A stretch of DNA of 64,000 nt from contig CAWFJG010000011.1 in NCBI GenBank assembly GCA_963816065.1, forward strand, positions 113,646-177,645, written 5' to 3'. This document shows positions 26,890 to 35,603 of this stretch, one piece after another. Position 1 is the stretch's first letter, and each line of letters begins with the position of its first letter. Origin of the DNA: Roseiarcus sp963816065 (lineage in GTDB: Bacteria > Pseudomonadota > Alphaproteobacteria > Rhizobiales > Beijerinckiaceae). The position numbers and the translations under genes were made by a program. A model generated the notes under the pieces. That model ran no database searches. It was not told the DNA's origin and saw nothing but the letters and a program-made list of their open reading frames with translations.

Positions 26890-27426
26890 CTAATCGACCG
26901 TCAAGCCGCCGGCGTTGATGTCGACGGTCGGCCCGATCAGGGTGATCGTCGCGCCCTTGCCGTTGCTGATGAAAACGCCGGCGTCATTGACGACGATCGT
27001 CGCGCCGCCTGGGCTCTTCATGATCAGCCCGCCGCTCGCGGCTGTGGGCGGCGCGTCGCTGAGGATCAGAGCGACCTGATCGGTGGTCTGCAGAACCAGC
27101 GTCATCGGCGACGCCGACGCGGACGCGGGAATCTCGGCGGCGTTCGCCCAGAACCCGCCGGTCCAGATCGGGCGATCGGGATCGCCCGCCTCGAATTCCA
27201 CCCACACCTGCGCGCCAATCGGCGGGACGACGAAGATTCCGGACTGCAGCCCGGCGATCGGTACGCACGGCATGGCCCAGCCGGAAGACAGCGCCTCCCC
27301 GACATCGGCGACTTCGACCTGAATACGGCCGATTTGCTCAGGATCCATGTTGCCAAGAACCGTCCCCCGGTACTTGCCATAGTAGCCCGACGCCGGACGC
27401 GCGACGCCCAAGTTCAAAGCCGCCAT
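26890..27426 (-). CDS. Baseplate assembly protein V / gp5-OB-domain spike protein
   Basis: A 178-residue spike-like protein. N-terminal GKYRGTVLGNMDPEQIGRIQVEV is the OB-fold signature of gpV/VgrG-type spikes, with PPIGAQVWVEFEAGDPDRPIWTGGFW the second conserved block. The C-terminus is a short beta-helix-like tail (GGLIMKSPGGATIVVNDAGVF, GATITLIGPTVDINAGGLTVD). Such proteins form the puncturing spike of contractile phage tails, tailocins and injection systems. Together with the PAAR-like gene it makes an orphan spike-and-tip pair. Upstream is the N-acetyltransferase gene on the same strand (gap 54 bases). Confidence 0.76.
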   Translation of the reverse strand: MAALNLGVARPASGYYGKYRGTVLGNMDPEQIGRIQVEVADVGEALSSGWAMPCVPIAGLQSGIFVVPPIGAQVWVEFEAGDPDRPIWTGGFWANAAEIPASASASPMTLVLQTTDQVALILSDAPPTAASGGLIMKSPGGATIVVNDAGVFISNGKGATITLIGPTVDINAGGLTVD

Positions 27427-27480
27427 ATTTCGCTCTCCCCACGTTTGAATTGCCCGTGAAACCGCTCGGCGCCTACAGCT

Positions 27481-28289
27481 TCAGTTCCACTCCGGGATGA
27501 ACGGAACGCGCAACGCGCCGACGTCCGGGAAGTCGAAGCCCAGTTGGCTGGCGATGAAGGCGCCGAGAGCGGCCCGGTCGGCGAGCGCAAAAGTCCGCGT
27601 CCCGGAGGCGCCGCGGATGGTCGCGTCTCGGTTCATCACGCTGACCCGGCCCTCGGGCGTAAAGCGGCTCAGCATCAGGCGGTTGACGAAAGGCGAGCCC
27701 GGGTGGGTCGCGGTATAGTGGTTGGCGACGACGAAATCGGCCGGATGGTCGCGTTCCAGCGTCGAGACCCAGGCGTCCCGAGCCTCGCCGCCAACGCGTG
27801 TTCGCAATACCCAGAGATCGCCGTCGCGCATCATCCAGTGCGTGGCGTCCTCCGGTCCCATGGCGCCCTCGTCGGTCAGCGGCAACGGCGCGAGCGCGGC
27901 CGGTCCGCCGAAGCCGGGATCGACGACGAACACGCCCTCGGACAGCGCAACTGTCAGGAACATATGGAGCCGACCAACCTCGTGGCGCTTGAAGATGAGC
28001 GTCACCCGCGCCGAATGCCGAGCCACCTCGAAACCGAGCGTTTCGAGCACGATGGGCGAACAGCGTCGCATGCTCGAAGCAATAGCCGCCGCGTCGGGCG
28101 TCGACCAACTTGGTCGCGATCGCCTCGAGGTCCAGGTTCACGGGCCGGCCGTAGGAGCACGTCGAGATTCTCGAATGGGATGGCCTGCATGTGGGCGCGG
28201 AGGAGGCCCGCAAGCGTATCCAGCGTCGGCGCCGTCGCGCCGATCCGGCCGATGCGGTCGAGGTAAGCCGCCAGCACTGCAGACGCCAT
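27481..28289 (-). CDS. Arylamine N-acetyltransferase, two frameshifts
   Basis: Transfers acetyl from acetyl-CoA to arylamines and hydrazines. All of the catalytic triad is visible: Cys in DARRGGYCFEHATLF, His in VGRLHMFLTVAL and Asp in VFVVDPGFGGPAALAP. The N-terminus AYLDRIGRIG and IPFENLDVLL is typical. Two one-base insertions split it: about 28153 (CTACGGCC for CTCGGCC, restoring LLGRPVNLDLEAIATKLV) and about 28054 (GCCCATC for GCCATC, restoring FAIVLETLGFEVA). Restored length is about 269, as in bacterial NATs. C-terminal domain is intact. Confidence 0.86.
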
Positions 28290-28440
28290 CGTAGGCCCTC
28301 CTCTTGCTGGCCGCCCGGCGATGGAGGATTGGGCGCCGCAGGCATCCGGTCAAGCGGCGGCCCCGCGGACCCGTCGGTTTCGGCGCCGCAGCCCGAAATT
28401 CACTCTGGCGCGATGGACCGCCGTTCCCCATAATGGGGCC

Positions 28441-28638
28441 ATGACTTCTTCTTCCAAAACAAAGACCCGGTTCGACGCGGTCGAAACAAAAGATGGTCAA
28501 TGGGTTGTCCGATTGATGCTGCCCGGGGGAGAGCAACCCCAGATCGACGGCTTCAGGACCCAAGCCGAGGCCCGCAGATGGATCAAAGGACAATCGGCCG
28601 TGTGGCTGAAGATGTACGAAGGCGGCAAGTACGCGTAA
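28441..28638 (+). CDS. Small conserved hypothetical protein
   Basis: A 65-residue protein from ATG 28441 (MTSSSKTKTRFDAVETKDGQ). Contains a short beta-alpha pattern: WVVRLMLPGGEQPQIDGFRTQAEARRWIKG, ending MYEGGKYA. The FRTQAEARRWI segment resembles small proteins that describe a value to be applied to a string of residues in many Rhizobiales, but function is unknown. It sits 82 bases before hemB on the same strand and may share its transcript. Confidence 0.5.
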   Translation: MTSSSKTKTRFDAVETKDGQWVVRLMLPGGEQPQIDGFRTQAEARRWIKGQSAVWLKMYEGGKYA

Positions 28639-28720
28639 CTCCGGCTGCGCCGCCGCTTCGCTGCGAATCGCGCCTCGGGGCCCGACGCGGCATAAGAGGG
28701 GCGGCGAGGAGCCTTCGCCC

Positions 28721-29752
28721 ATGAACAGACCGTCCCGGATCGCCGAAGCCCGTCGCCTCGACCTCACCCATCGCCCCCGCCGCAACCGCAAGGCGGAGTG
28801 GGCTCGGCGGCTCGTGTCCGAGAGCACGCTCACGACCGCCGACCTCATCTGGCCGCTGTTCCTGATCGAGGGGGAAAAGGTGCGCGCGCCCGTGGCCGCG
28901 ATGCCGGGCGTCGACCGGCTGAGCGTCGACGAGGCCGTGCGCGAGGCGGAGCGGGCGGTCGCGCTCGACATCCCGGCGATCGCCTTCTTTCCCTACACCG
29001 AGCCCCACCTGAAGGACGAGCGCGGCAGCGAGGCCTACAACGAGCACAATCTCGTGTGCCGCGCCTGCCGCGCGATCAAGACGGAATTCCCGGAGCTCGG
29101 CCTCGTCACCGACGTCGCGCTCGACCCTTATACCAGCCACGGCCACGACGGCCTCGTGCGCGAGCATGGCGACGGCTTGCGCATCCTCAACGACGAGACC
29201 GTCGCGGCGCTGGTCCGCCAGGCGCTCAACCAGGCGCGCGCCGGCGCCGACGTCATCGCGCCCTCCGACATGATGGATGGCCGGGTCGGCGCCATCCGCG
29301 AGGCGCTCGATGACGAAGGCTTTCTCGACGTCCAGATCCTGGCCTACGCCGCCAAATACGCCTCGGCCTTCTATGGGCCGTTCCGCGACGCGCTCGGCTC
29401 CAAGGGCGCGCTCAAGGGGGACAAGCGCACCTATCAGATGGACCCGGCCAACAGCGACGAGGCGCTGCGGGAGGTCGAGCTCGATCTCGACGAGGGCGCC
29501 GACATGGTGATGGTCAAGCCCGGCATGCCCTATCTCGATATCATCCGACGGGTGAAGGACGAATTCGGCTTCCCGACCTTCGCCTATCAGGTGAGCGGCG
29601 AATATTCGATGATCCAGGCCGCCGCGCTGAACGGCTGGATCGACGGCGACAGGGCGATGATGGAGAGCCTGATCGCCTTCAAGCGCGCCGGCGCCGACGG
29701 GGTGCTGACGTACTTTGCGCCGAGGGCGGCGGAGAAGCTGCGCCTTCGATGA
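28721..29752 (+). CDS. hemB: Delta-aminolevulinic acid dehydratase (porphobilinogen synthase)
   Basis: Joins two 5-aminolevulinate molecules into porphobilinogen in haem and bacteriochlorophyll synthesis. At 343 residues it has the usual length. Motifs: RRLVSESTLTTADLIWPLFLIEG, VTDVALDPYTSHGHDGL, APSDMMDGRVGAIR, the two Schiff-base lysines in AYAAKYASAFYGPFR and MVMVKPGMPYLDI, and YQVSGEYSMIQAA. The metal site is the Asp-rich alphaproteobacterial form (DVALDPYTSHGHDG), which lacks the zinc Cys triad and uses magnesium. Start ATG 28721; the frame is intact. Confidence 0.97.
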   Translation: MNRPSRIAEARRLDLTHRPRRNRKAEWARRLVSESTLTTADLIWPLFLIEGEKVRAPVAAMPGVDRLSVDEAVREAERAVALDIPAIAFFPYTEPHLKDERGSEAYNEHNLVCRACRAIKTEFPELGLVTDVALDPYTSHGHDGLVREHGDGLRILNDETVAALVRQALNQARAGADVIAPSDMMDGRVGAIREALDDEGFLDVQILAYAAKYASAFYGPFRDALGSKGALKGDKRTYQMDPANSDEALREVELDLDEGADMVMVKPGMPYLDIIRRVKDEFGFPTFAYQVSGEYSMIQAAALNGWIDGDRAMMESLIAFKRAGADGVLTYFAPRAAEKLRLR

Positions 29753-29975
29753 GATTCCGGCTGTGGTTATTTTGATGCCCGGCGTCTGTCGGCGGATCGC
29801 TGCCGTGCGAAGGCGCGCTCCCTCCCCTTCAACGAAACGAAATGTCTCCCTGCAGCCTGTGAGTTCACGACGAGACCAATCCCGTCGCGACGCTGGATAG
29901 GACTGTGGTCTGGATCAGATCGCATGTCGCATTCATGTCGCCGCCTGATCCCGCCGGGAGCGACGGTCGCCGAAG

Positions 29976-29991
29976 TGTGACACCCCTCACT
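29976..29991. promoter_or_regulatory. CRP-like site upstream of the GH75-like gene
   Basis: TGTGA-CACCCC-TCACT, one mismatch from the palindrome TGTGA-N6-TCACA found twice near the CRP-family gene at 43028-43093. It lies 170 bases upstream of the start at 30161. The rest of 29753-30160 holds no gene or other clear signal. Confidence 0.35.
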
Positions 29992-30160
29992 GCGACGCCT
30001 GCCGTTGAGAATTACGCCAACCAGGTTGCAAGCCTTATCTCGACAGGCCGGTCTGCATCGCTCAGGCGCGGGTCGGCCGATGACGACGCCTCAATCCGCC
30101 TACGACGGGAACAGGCGTGAGCGGGCAAGGCGAGCCAGAACTCCAACGGGAGGCAGCCCG

Positions 30161-31165
30161 ATGTCCAAGCTGGTCTTCAAGGACTTTTCCGGTTGGCGAA
30201 ACGGCAAGGATTTCCTGGATGTGACGTTGACGCAGGTGAGCGCCGACGACAATCCGAACAAGGTGCTGGCCTTCGTGTTCTTCGGACATGTGAACCTGGA
30301 TTTCGACGGCTCCCCGACCGCCTATGGCCCGCTCAAGGTCCATCCCGACGACAAATTGGGCAACGCCGGCAACATTGCGCAGGGGTATTTCGGGGTCGCT
30401 AGCGCGGCGCCCGGCAACTACTGGGTGCGGGAAGGCCTCGTCGTGATCGACACCGACGCGCCCGGCCTTCATCCGGGTGGAAACAAGGCTTTGCCCGTCG
30501 AGTTTCCTGTGGTGCAGCAAACCAAGTTTGGCGATCCCAAACAGGGTTTCTACGTTTCGACGACGCCGCGCAACAAGCTGGCGTTCATCGGCGGAGTCAC
30601 CAAATACCGGCAATTTGTTTATGTGGACGCCTCTGAGGTCGCCTTCGGCGCCCTGGACCTCTACCTGCAGCGCGACCGCGGCGTTCAAATGGGCGACTTC
30701 GAACTCGCGGTGCGCCACGATCAGGACCGTCAGTCGGCGTTTTACTTCGTCGACGCCGGCGGCTGGAACCATGCTCTCGGCGAATGCTCGCACCGCGTCG
30801 GATTGGACCTCGGAGTGACCAAACTCGGACCAGGGCATTGGGACAACAACTTCCCGGTGAGCTTCATTCTGTTCCCGCGTACGGCAATTCGCAGGGTTTT
30901 CGACGATCTCGAGCTTGACGACGCCGCAATCCGAAAGAACGTGGAAACTTCCCTGAGAGAGATCGGCAAGGCTGAGAACGCGCGCGACCTGCCGCTGCTC
31001 ATGGCGGCCAACGAGGCGAGCCCGTTGGGCGTCGCGAAAGGCGCCGCGGGCCTAGCCGCATTCCGCAAGGCGAAAGGCGCCCACGCATGGATCTCAGGAT
31101 CGGCGACGACGATTCAAATCGGACTTGCTGAATTCGGCTTCAGGAGGGCGGGTCCGGCCCCCTGA
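30161..31165 (+). CDS. GH75 (fungal chitosanase)-like protein
   Basis: A 334-residue soluble protein with no signal peptide, start 30161 after ACGGGAGG. Central segment resembles GH75 chitosanases: an NLDFDGSPTAYGP motif in the place of the catalytic DIDCDG, later VYVDASEVAFGALDLYL, VQMGDFELAVRHDQ, then FYFVDAGGWNHALGECSHRVGLDLG, which matches the second conserved block (D-x-G ... GE-S ... LG). The last 90 residues are Ala/Leu-rich helical. Lack of a signal peptide and a long helical tail suggest it may be delivered by another route or act inside the cell (inference). Confidence 0.5.
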   Translation: MSKLVFKDFSGWRNGKDFLDVTLTQVSADDNPNKVLAFVFFGHVNLDFDGSPTAYGPLKVHPDDKLGNAGNIAQGYFGVASAAPGNYWVREGLVVIDTDAPGLHPGGNKALPVEFPVVQQTKFGDPKQGFYVSTTPRNKLAFIGGVTKYRQFVYVDASEVAFGALDLYLQRDRGVQMGDFELAVRHDQDRQSAFYFVDAGGWNHALGECSHRVGLDLGVTKLGPGHWDNNFPVSFILFPRTAIRRVFDDLELDDAAIRKNVETSLREIGKAENARDLPLLMAANEASPLGVAKGAAGLAAFRKAKGAHAWISGSATTIQIGLAEFGFRRAGPAP

Positions 31166-31396
31166 CAGGGTCGTCTTCGAGGCGCCGTGCAGCGGGCGCC
31201 GCCGCGCTCAGCCAGCGCAGCTACAAGGCGGGGCGAAGCGAAGATCTCTGTTGATGGACGTCACGAACAGGCGCGCAGCGGCAGGCGAAGGCTCATATTC
31301 TGGAGTTTCGAAACGATAGGAACCCGTAACCTGACACCGCAGCCCTGATCGCGAGCCGCCCGGCGACGCCGTCAGCCTCTATCGCGCGCCCGGCTC

Positions 31397-31579
31397 CTAT
31401 CGCCCGCCGCCGCGCCCGGTGTTGTTCTGTGCGTAGCTGGTGGGATCGTAAGGATTGGTCTCCTCGTAGTGCCCAGCCCAGACCTGGGAGCGCGCCTGCG
31501 TCGAGGGATTGACCCCCTGATTGGCGTTGCAGCCGGAGAGCGCGAGCGCCGCAACCGCCAGGATGATCGAGATCCGCAT
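31397..31579 (-). CDS. Small lipoprotein
   Basis: A 60-residue lipoprotein: MRISIILAVAALALSGC carries a type II signal with lipobox LSGC, followed by a short Asn/Thr/Pro/Tyr-rich chain ending TGRGGGR. No domain recognised. It stands alone between the GH75-like gene and the VOC gene. A purine-rich ribosome site (ggaggacgcg) precedes the start at 31579. Confidence 0.66.
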   Translation of the reverse strand: MRISIILAVAALALSGCNANQGVNPSTQARSQVWAGHYEETNPYDPTSYAQNNTGRGGGR

Positions 31580-31678
31580 TCGCGTCCTCCGGTTCCTTGG
31601 GAACGAAGGCAGAGCCCTACGCGCGTTTGGAAGCCTGCGTCCGCCTCAATGAGCTTGCCCGTGCGCCGAATCTCGCCG

Positions 31679-32359
31679 TCACGACGGCGGCGGCGCGCCG
31701 GCTTGCTCGCTCACGATATACGCGGCGTACCAATCGGGCCAGTTGTCATCGCGTTGGCCGATGCGCTTCTCATGCTCGCCGTGCGCCGCCTCGGCGCGTC
31801 GCAGCGCCGCTGCGAGATCGGTCGACGAGGGGAAGGTCGTGTCGGACTCCACGCGCCCGGGCAATCGGGCGGTGATCTCCTGGAGCAGCCACCCGTTGCC
31901 GTCCGGATCGTTGAAAGAAGCAAACGTTCGGTAGCTGCGACGCTCGGGGTCGGCCCCGGCAAGCCGGACGCGGCCGAACAGGTAAGGCTCGTCCTGGCCG
32001 GCATAGGCGCCGGCTCCGTCGTGGAATACGGCGCTGATCTGCACGCCGCGACCGAGCAGTTCCGTGCGGGCGGCCTCGATGTCGGAGACGATCAGATACA
32101 GGCCCCGGGCGGAGCCGGGCGCCGCCGCGGTGACGTTCTTGCCGAAGATGATCGAGGATCCGGATCCTGGAGGCGTGAACTGGATGACGCGGAAATAGCC
32201 GTCGTCGGAGGCGTAATCGGCGTCCAGCCTCCATCCCAGTCCGTCGTAAAAGCGCTTGGCGCGATCGACGTCCGAAACCGGAATGACGACGACCTCGAGC
32301 TTCATGTCGAAGTTCGGCCTTTCGGCGGGGCTCATGCTGGGGATGTCGGCGCTGCTCAT
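31679..32359 (-). CDS. VOC-family (glyoxalase-like) protein
   Basis: A 227-residue protein; start 32359 (MSSADIPSMSP) is preceded by AGGAG with 8 bases spacing, so the longer open frame from 32491 is not used. The chain has the VOC layout: LEVVVIPVSDVDRAKRFYDGLGWRLDADY, FRVIQFTPPGSGSSIIFG, GLYLIVSDIEAARTELLGRGVQ, and ASFNDPDGNGWLLQEIT. The C-terminal 55 residues (SSTDLAAALRRAEAAHGEHEK, DNWPDWYAAYIVSEQAGA) form the small helical extension seen in many alphaproteobacterial members. Substrate unknown. Confidence 0.8.
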   Translation of the reverse strand: MSSADIPSMSPAERPNFDMKLEVVVIPVSDVDRAKRFYDGLGWRLDADYASDDGYFRVIQFTPPGSGSSIIFGKNVTAAAPGSARGLYLIVSDIEAARTELLGRGVQISAVFHDGAGAYAGQDEPYLFGRVRLAGADPERRSYRTFASFNDPDGNGWLLQEITARLPGRVESDTTFPSSTDLAAALRRAEAAHGEHEKRIGQRDDNWPDWYAAYIVSEQAGAPPPS

Positions 32360-32468
32360 TTCCGGCTCCTGGGTTGATCTTTGGGTCATCGTCGAGAACA
32401 GGCCTTTGCCAGCGGTGATGAGAGCCGTTTTCCCTTGACGCCCAATTCCCATCTCCTCCGCGTGCGGC

Positions 32469-33308
32469 CTAGCCTGGAGGACTCCCGTCATCGCCGCTCT
32501 CGGGCCCGAACCCGGGGAGGTAGCGGCCGAAATTCAATTCGAAGTCGCTTTGAACGCCGTAGCCGACGCCGCGGAGTTTGGCGCGGCGGGCCTGCGCGTC
32601 GGGCCGGGCCAGCATCGGGAAGATCATGTCGTTGCTCGACTGAAGCTCGCTCGCTGTCGGCATCCCGAACCGATTGATCTGCGCCTTCGCCGCGGCGAGC
32701 GTCTGACGGTCGAACGAAGCCACCCGTCGCACGAGCGCTTCGACAAACTGGTCGAGGTCGCCGTCGTCCAGCGTGCGGTTGACCCAGCCGTAGCGCTCGG
32801 CGATGTCCGCATCGAAATCGTCGGCGCTGAGCACGAACTCGAGCGCGCGCGAACGGCCGACCAGGCGCGGGAGCCATTCCATCGCTCCGCCGCCCGGGAC
32901 CAATCCGACGCCAACCTCCGGATTGCCGAATATCGCGCTCTGCCGGCTGGCGAAGCGCATATCGCAGGCCAGCACGAACTCGTTGCCGATGCCGCGCGTG
33001 CGGCCGCGGATTTTGGCGACGCTCACGACTGGCGATGACGCAAGCCGCAACACAAAGTCCCGCCAAACGTCGAGAACCCCCGGCCGTTCGGTGGCCTTGG
33101 CGACGTCGAGATGGGCGACAAAAAAATCGGGATTGGCCGACTGGAACACGACGACCTTGACAGACGGGTCTGTCTCGATGTCGGTCATCAGCTTTCCCAA
33201 TTCGTCGATCGTCGTCGGAAGAAACATGTTGATCGGCGGGTTGCTGAAGCTGATCGTCCACCGGCCCGGATGGGTGCGATCGGTGCTGAACTGCGAAGAG
33301 TGAGGCAT
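32469..33308 (-). CDS. Enoyl-CoA hydratase/isomerase family protein
   Basis: A crotonase-fold protein of about 280 residues. Start 33308 is 9 bases after AAGGAG; the ATG at 33314 is too close. Motifs: FSNPPINMFLPTTIDELGKL (CoA-binding strand), RGRTRGIGNEFVLACDMRFAS (oxyanion-hole region, with Arg/Gly where hydratases have a Gly pair) and NPEVGVGLVPGGGAMEWLPRLVG, where the catalytic Glu of the hydratases is replaced by Gly/Val-rich sequence. The catalytic Glu pair is therefore not obvious, so the exact reaction is uncertain. Follows no partner gene. Confidence 0.8.
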   Translation of the reverse strand: MPHSSQFSTDRTHPGRWTISFSNPPINMFLPTTIDELGKLMTDIETDPSVKVVVFQSANPDFFVAHLDVAKATERPGVLDVWRDFVLRLASSPVVSVAKIRGRTRGIGNEFVLACDMRFASRQSAIFGNPEVGVGLVPGGGAMEWLPRLVGRSRALEFVLSADDFDADIAERYGWVNRTLDDGDLDQFVEALVRRVASFDRQTLAAAKAQINRFGMPTASELQSSNDMIFPMLARPDAQARRAKLRGVGYGVQSDFELNFGRYLPGFGPESGDDGSPPG

Positions 33309-33825
33309 GCGCATCTCCTCCTTCGATTGGCGGATTCGCTTTGCGATCAATCTGACTTCAGGACGCGGTTACTGCGGTTTGCAGATGTCCACCACGTTGA
33401 CTGGCCGACCCAATCGTCCGCCGAGATCCGAGGCGCAAGAAGACGCCATCGAATGGACGGCGTCATTCCTGGTCACAACGGCGGTCGCGTATCTCAGAAT
33501 ATCAACAATACGATCAAGACATATAGATGAGGCGGCAACTCTCGCTCCGCTTGGCCTCACGGAGCTTGTAAGCGAAGCAAGACAACGCCATATCGGCGGC
33601 GTTGATCACTCTTCATTCTCGCCGATGTTTTTATATACCGAGTTTACGAAAGCGACAAGAAGACCATTCGCCGGCCTGCTTTATTGCACGATGGGTTTGC
33701 CCATACCTGGTGGCCGGCGATCGGCGCCCCGAAAAATTCGTGCCGTTCGGCAGCCGCCGTCACCCGCGTAATGGCCACACGGACTTCGAGGCGATAAGCA
33801 ATCAACGTCTCGAAGGACGCGGACA
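33309..33825. other. Intergenic region between divergent genes
   Basis: About 510 bases between the hydratase start and the kinase start. The purine-rich part 33505-33540 (CAATACGATCAAGACATATAGATG) could provide a promoter for the kinase, but I see no defined operator, RNA gene or repeat. Confidence 0.3.
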
Positions 33826-35322
33826 ATGGCGGCGCTACTCGGAATCGATATCGGCACGACGGCCCTGAAAGCGACGCTCTACTCGGCGGACGGCGCCACG
33901 CTCGCCGGCGCCGCGCTGGAATATTGCGCCTCCGGGAGCGGAAACGGACTGCAGCCGGATGCCCTTTGGCAGGCGCTCGGCGCCGTCATCCGCCGGGTTC
34001 GACGCGTCGCGCCTCAGGCGGACATCAGCGCCGCCGCGATATCCAGCCATGGCGAAAGTTTCGTTCCAGTCGATGGCGCCGGCATTGCGATCGCGCCGTT
34101 CATCCTCAACACGGCGCCGATCGCCATCGACGAAGCCGCCGCGTACGCCGACGCCTTCGGCAAGGAAGCGATCTTCCAGCGCACCGGTCTGCCGGTCCAT
34201 TCCATGTACACGCTGCCGAAGATCGCCTGGCTCAAAGCCCATCGGCCCGATGTTTTCGCCGTCGCCGCCCGGTTTTCCTGTGTCGAGGATTACGTGCTCG
34301 CGCGGCTCGGCGTCGGGTCATGGATCAGCACGTCGCTCGCCTCGCGAACCATGGGCCTCGACCTCGAGCGCTGCGAATGGGCGGAGGATCTTCTCGCGTT
34401 CGCCGGGATCGAACCGAGGCGCCTAGCCGTGCCTGTTGCGTCAGGCGCGCGGCTTGGCCGCGCGGCCCCCGGCATGTGCGACGAACTCGGCCTCCCGCCG
34501 GACGTCGAGTGGGTCGCCGGCGGACATGACCAGGCGTGTTGTTCGCTCGGCGGCGGCGGCGTGAAGGAGGGAAGCGCCGTCGACGGCACAGGCACTTTCG
34601 AGTGCGTATCCATTCCCGTCGAAGGCGCCCGCCTCTCGGCGGCGGCGCTTCTCTACAATTTCCCGACTGAGCGGCATGCCGTGCCCTCGCTCTTGCTGAC
34701 GCTCTCCTACATCGCCGGCGGCGTCGCACTGAAGTGGTTCCGCGACGTGATTGGCCGGCACCATATCGAGCAGGCCGCGACGGCCGGCTCGGACCCTTAT
34801 GACCTGATCCTGGCCAATCTGCCGGAGGAACCGACCGACCTTCTCGTCTTTCCGCACCTCATCGGGACCGGCACCCCCTGGCTCGACGCCAAGGCGCGCG
34901 GCGCGGTCATCGGCATCGGCGCCGAGACAAGCTTCGAGGAGCTCGCCAAGGCGATACTCGAAGGCATCACGCTCGAAATGCAGTGGAATCTGGAACTGCA
35001 GGCCTCGATCGGCGTCGCGATTGGCCCGATCCATGCGGTGGGCGGCGGTTCCCGCTCCGAACGCTGGCTGCAGATGAAGGCGGATATTTTCGACCGCGAC
35101 GTGGTCGCCATTCCCGGCGAGGCCAGCTGCGCGGGCGCGGCGATGGCCGCCGGCGTCGGTATGGGCGTGTTCCGCAGCTATGAGGAGGCTGCGGCAGCCA
35201 TCGTGCGCACGGGCAAGGTGTTTTCGCCGCGCCCTCGCCACACGGCGCGCTACCGTGACAAGAGCGCGCGTCACCGCGACATCGCGCGTCGCCTTTACGG
35301 TTTCGTCGCGACGACGTCCTGA
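33826..35322 (+). CDS. FGGY-family carbohydrate kinase
   Basis: A 498-residue sugar or polyol kinase of the FGGY family (xylulokinase/ribulokinase/gluconokinase type). N-terminal ATP loop LLGIDIGTTALKATLYSADG; substrate-domain residues SSHGESFVPVD and TLPKIAWLKAHRPDVF; AGGHDQACCSLGGGGVKEGS with the phosphate-handling Asp; and the FGGY-C signature HAVGGGSRSERWLQMKADIF. The substrate cannot be fixed. It is not next to a transporter here, and no regulator is linked. Frame intact. Confidence 0.9.
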   Translation: MAALLGIDIGTTALKATLYSADGATLAGAALEYCASGSGNGLQPDALWQALGAVIRRVRRVAPQADISAAAISSHGESFVPVDGAGIAIAPFILNTAPIAIDEAAAYADAFGKEAIFQRTGLPVHSMYTLPKIAWLKAHRPDVFAVAARFSCVEDYVLARLGVGSWISTSLASRTMGLDLERCEWAEDLLAFAGIEPRRLAVPVASGARLGRAAPGMCDELGLPPDVEWVAGGHDQACCSLGGGGVKEGSAVDGTGTFECVSIPVEGARLSAAALLYNFPTERHAVPSLLLTLSYIAGGVALKWFRDVIGRHHIEQAATAGSDPYDLILANLPEEPTDLLVFPHLIGTGTPWLDAKARGAVIGIGAETSFEELAKAILEGITLEMQWNLELQASIGVAIGPIHAVGGGSRSERWLQMKADIFDRDVVAIPGEASCAGAAMAAGVGMGVFRSYEEAAAAIVRTGKVFSPRPRHTARYRDKSARHRDIARRLYGFVATTS

Positions 35323-35541
35323 CGCGGCGGCGCGCGTTCGAGCGGTCGGCGCCGATGGCGTCACGGGCGTTGCGAACGCGGCAGGGGCGCCGTCGGCCGT
35401 GGCGAACGTCTCGCGGGTCGGACCCCTGCCCCGCTCGAACTCGAGCCGTTCGCCGCGTGGCGCAAATCCGGCGTCCAGACGCCCGGCCGCCGGCAAGAAA
35501 TGCACGCGCACGGGCCCCCGGCGGCTCTCGCGCGAAACAAA

Positions 35542-35571
35542 TTGTTTTCGAAAATCAGAAACTGTTGTAAT
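35542..35571 (+). promoter_or_regulatory. Promoter of HTH gene 1 with AAAATCAGAAA in the spacer
   Basis: TTGTTT (35542-35547), 18-base spacer, TGTAAT (35566-35571) gives a sigma70-like promoter 33 bases upstream of ATG 35604. The spacer contains AAAATCAGAAA (35551-35561), which is also found in the promoter region of the paralogous gene at 44677. The rest of 35323-35541 shows nothing else. Confidence 0.45.
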
Positions 35572-35603
35572 GTGATTCCGATGAGCCAGATAAGGAGCCA
35601 TCC

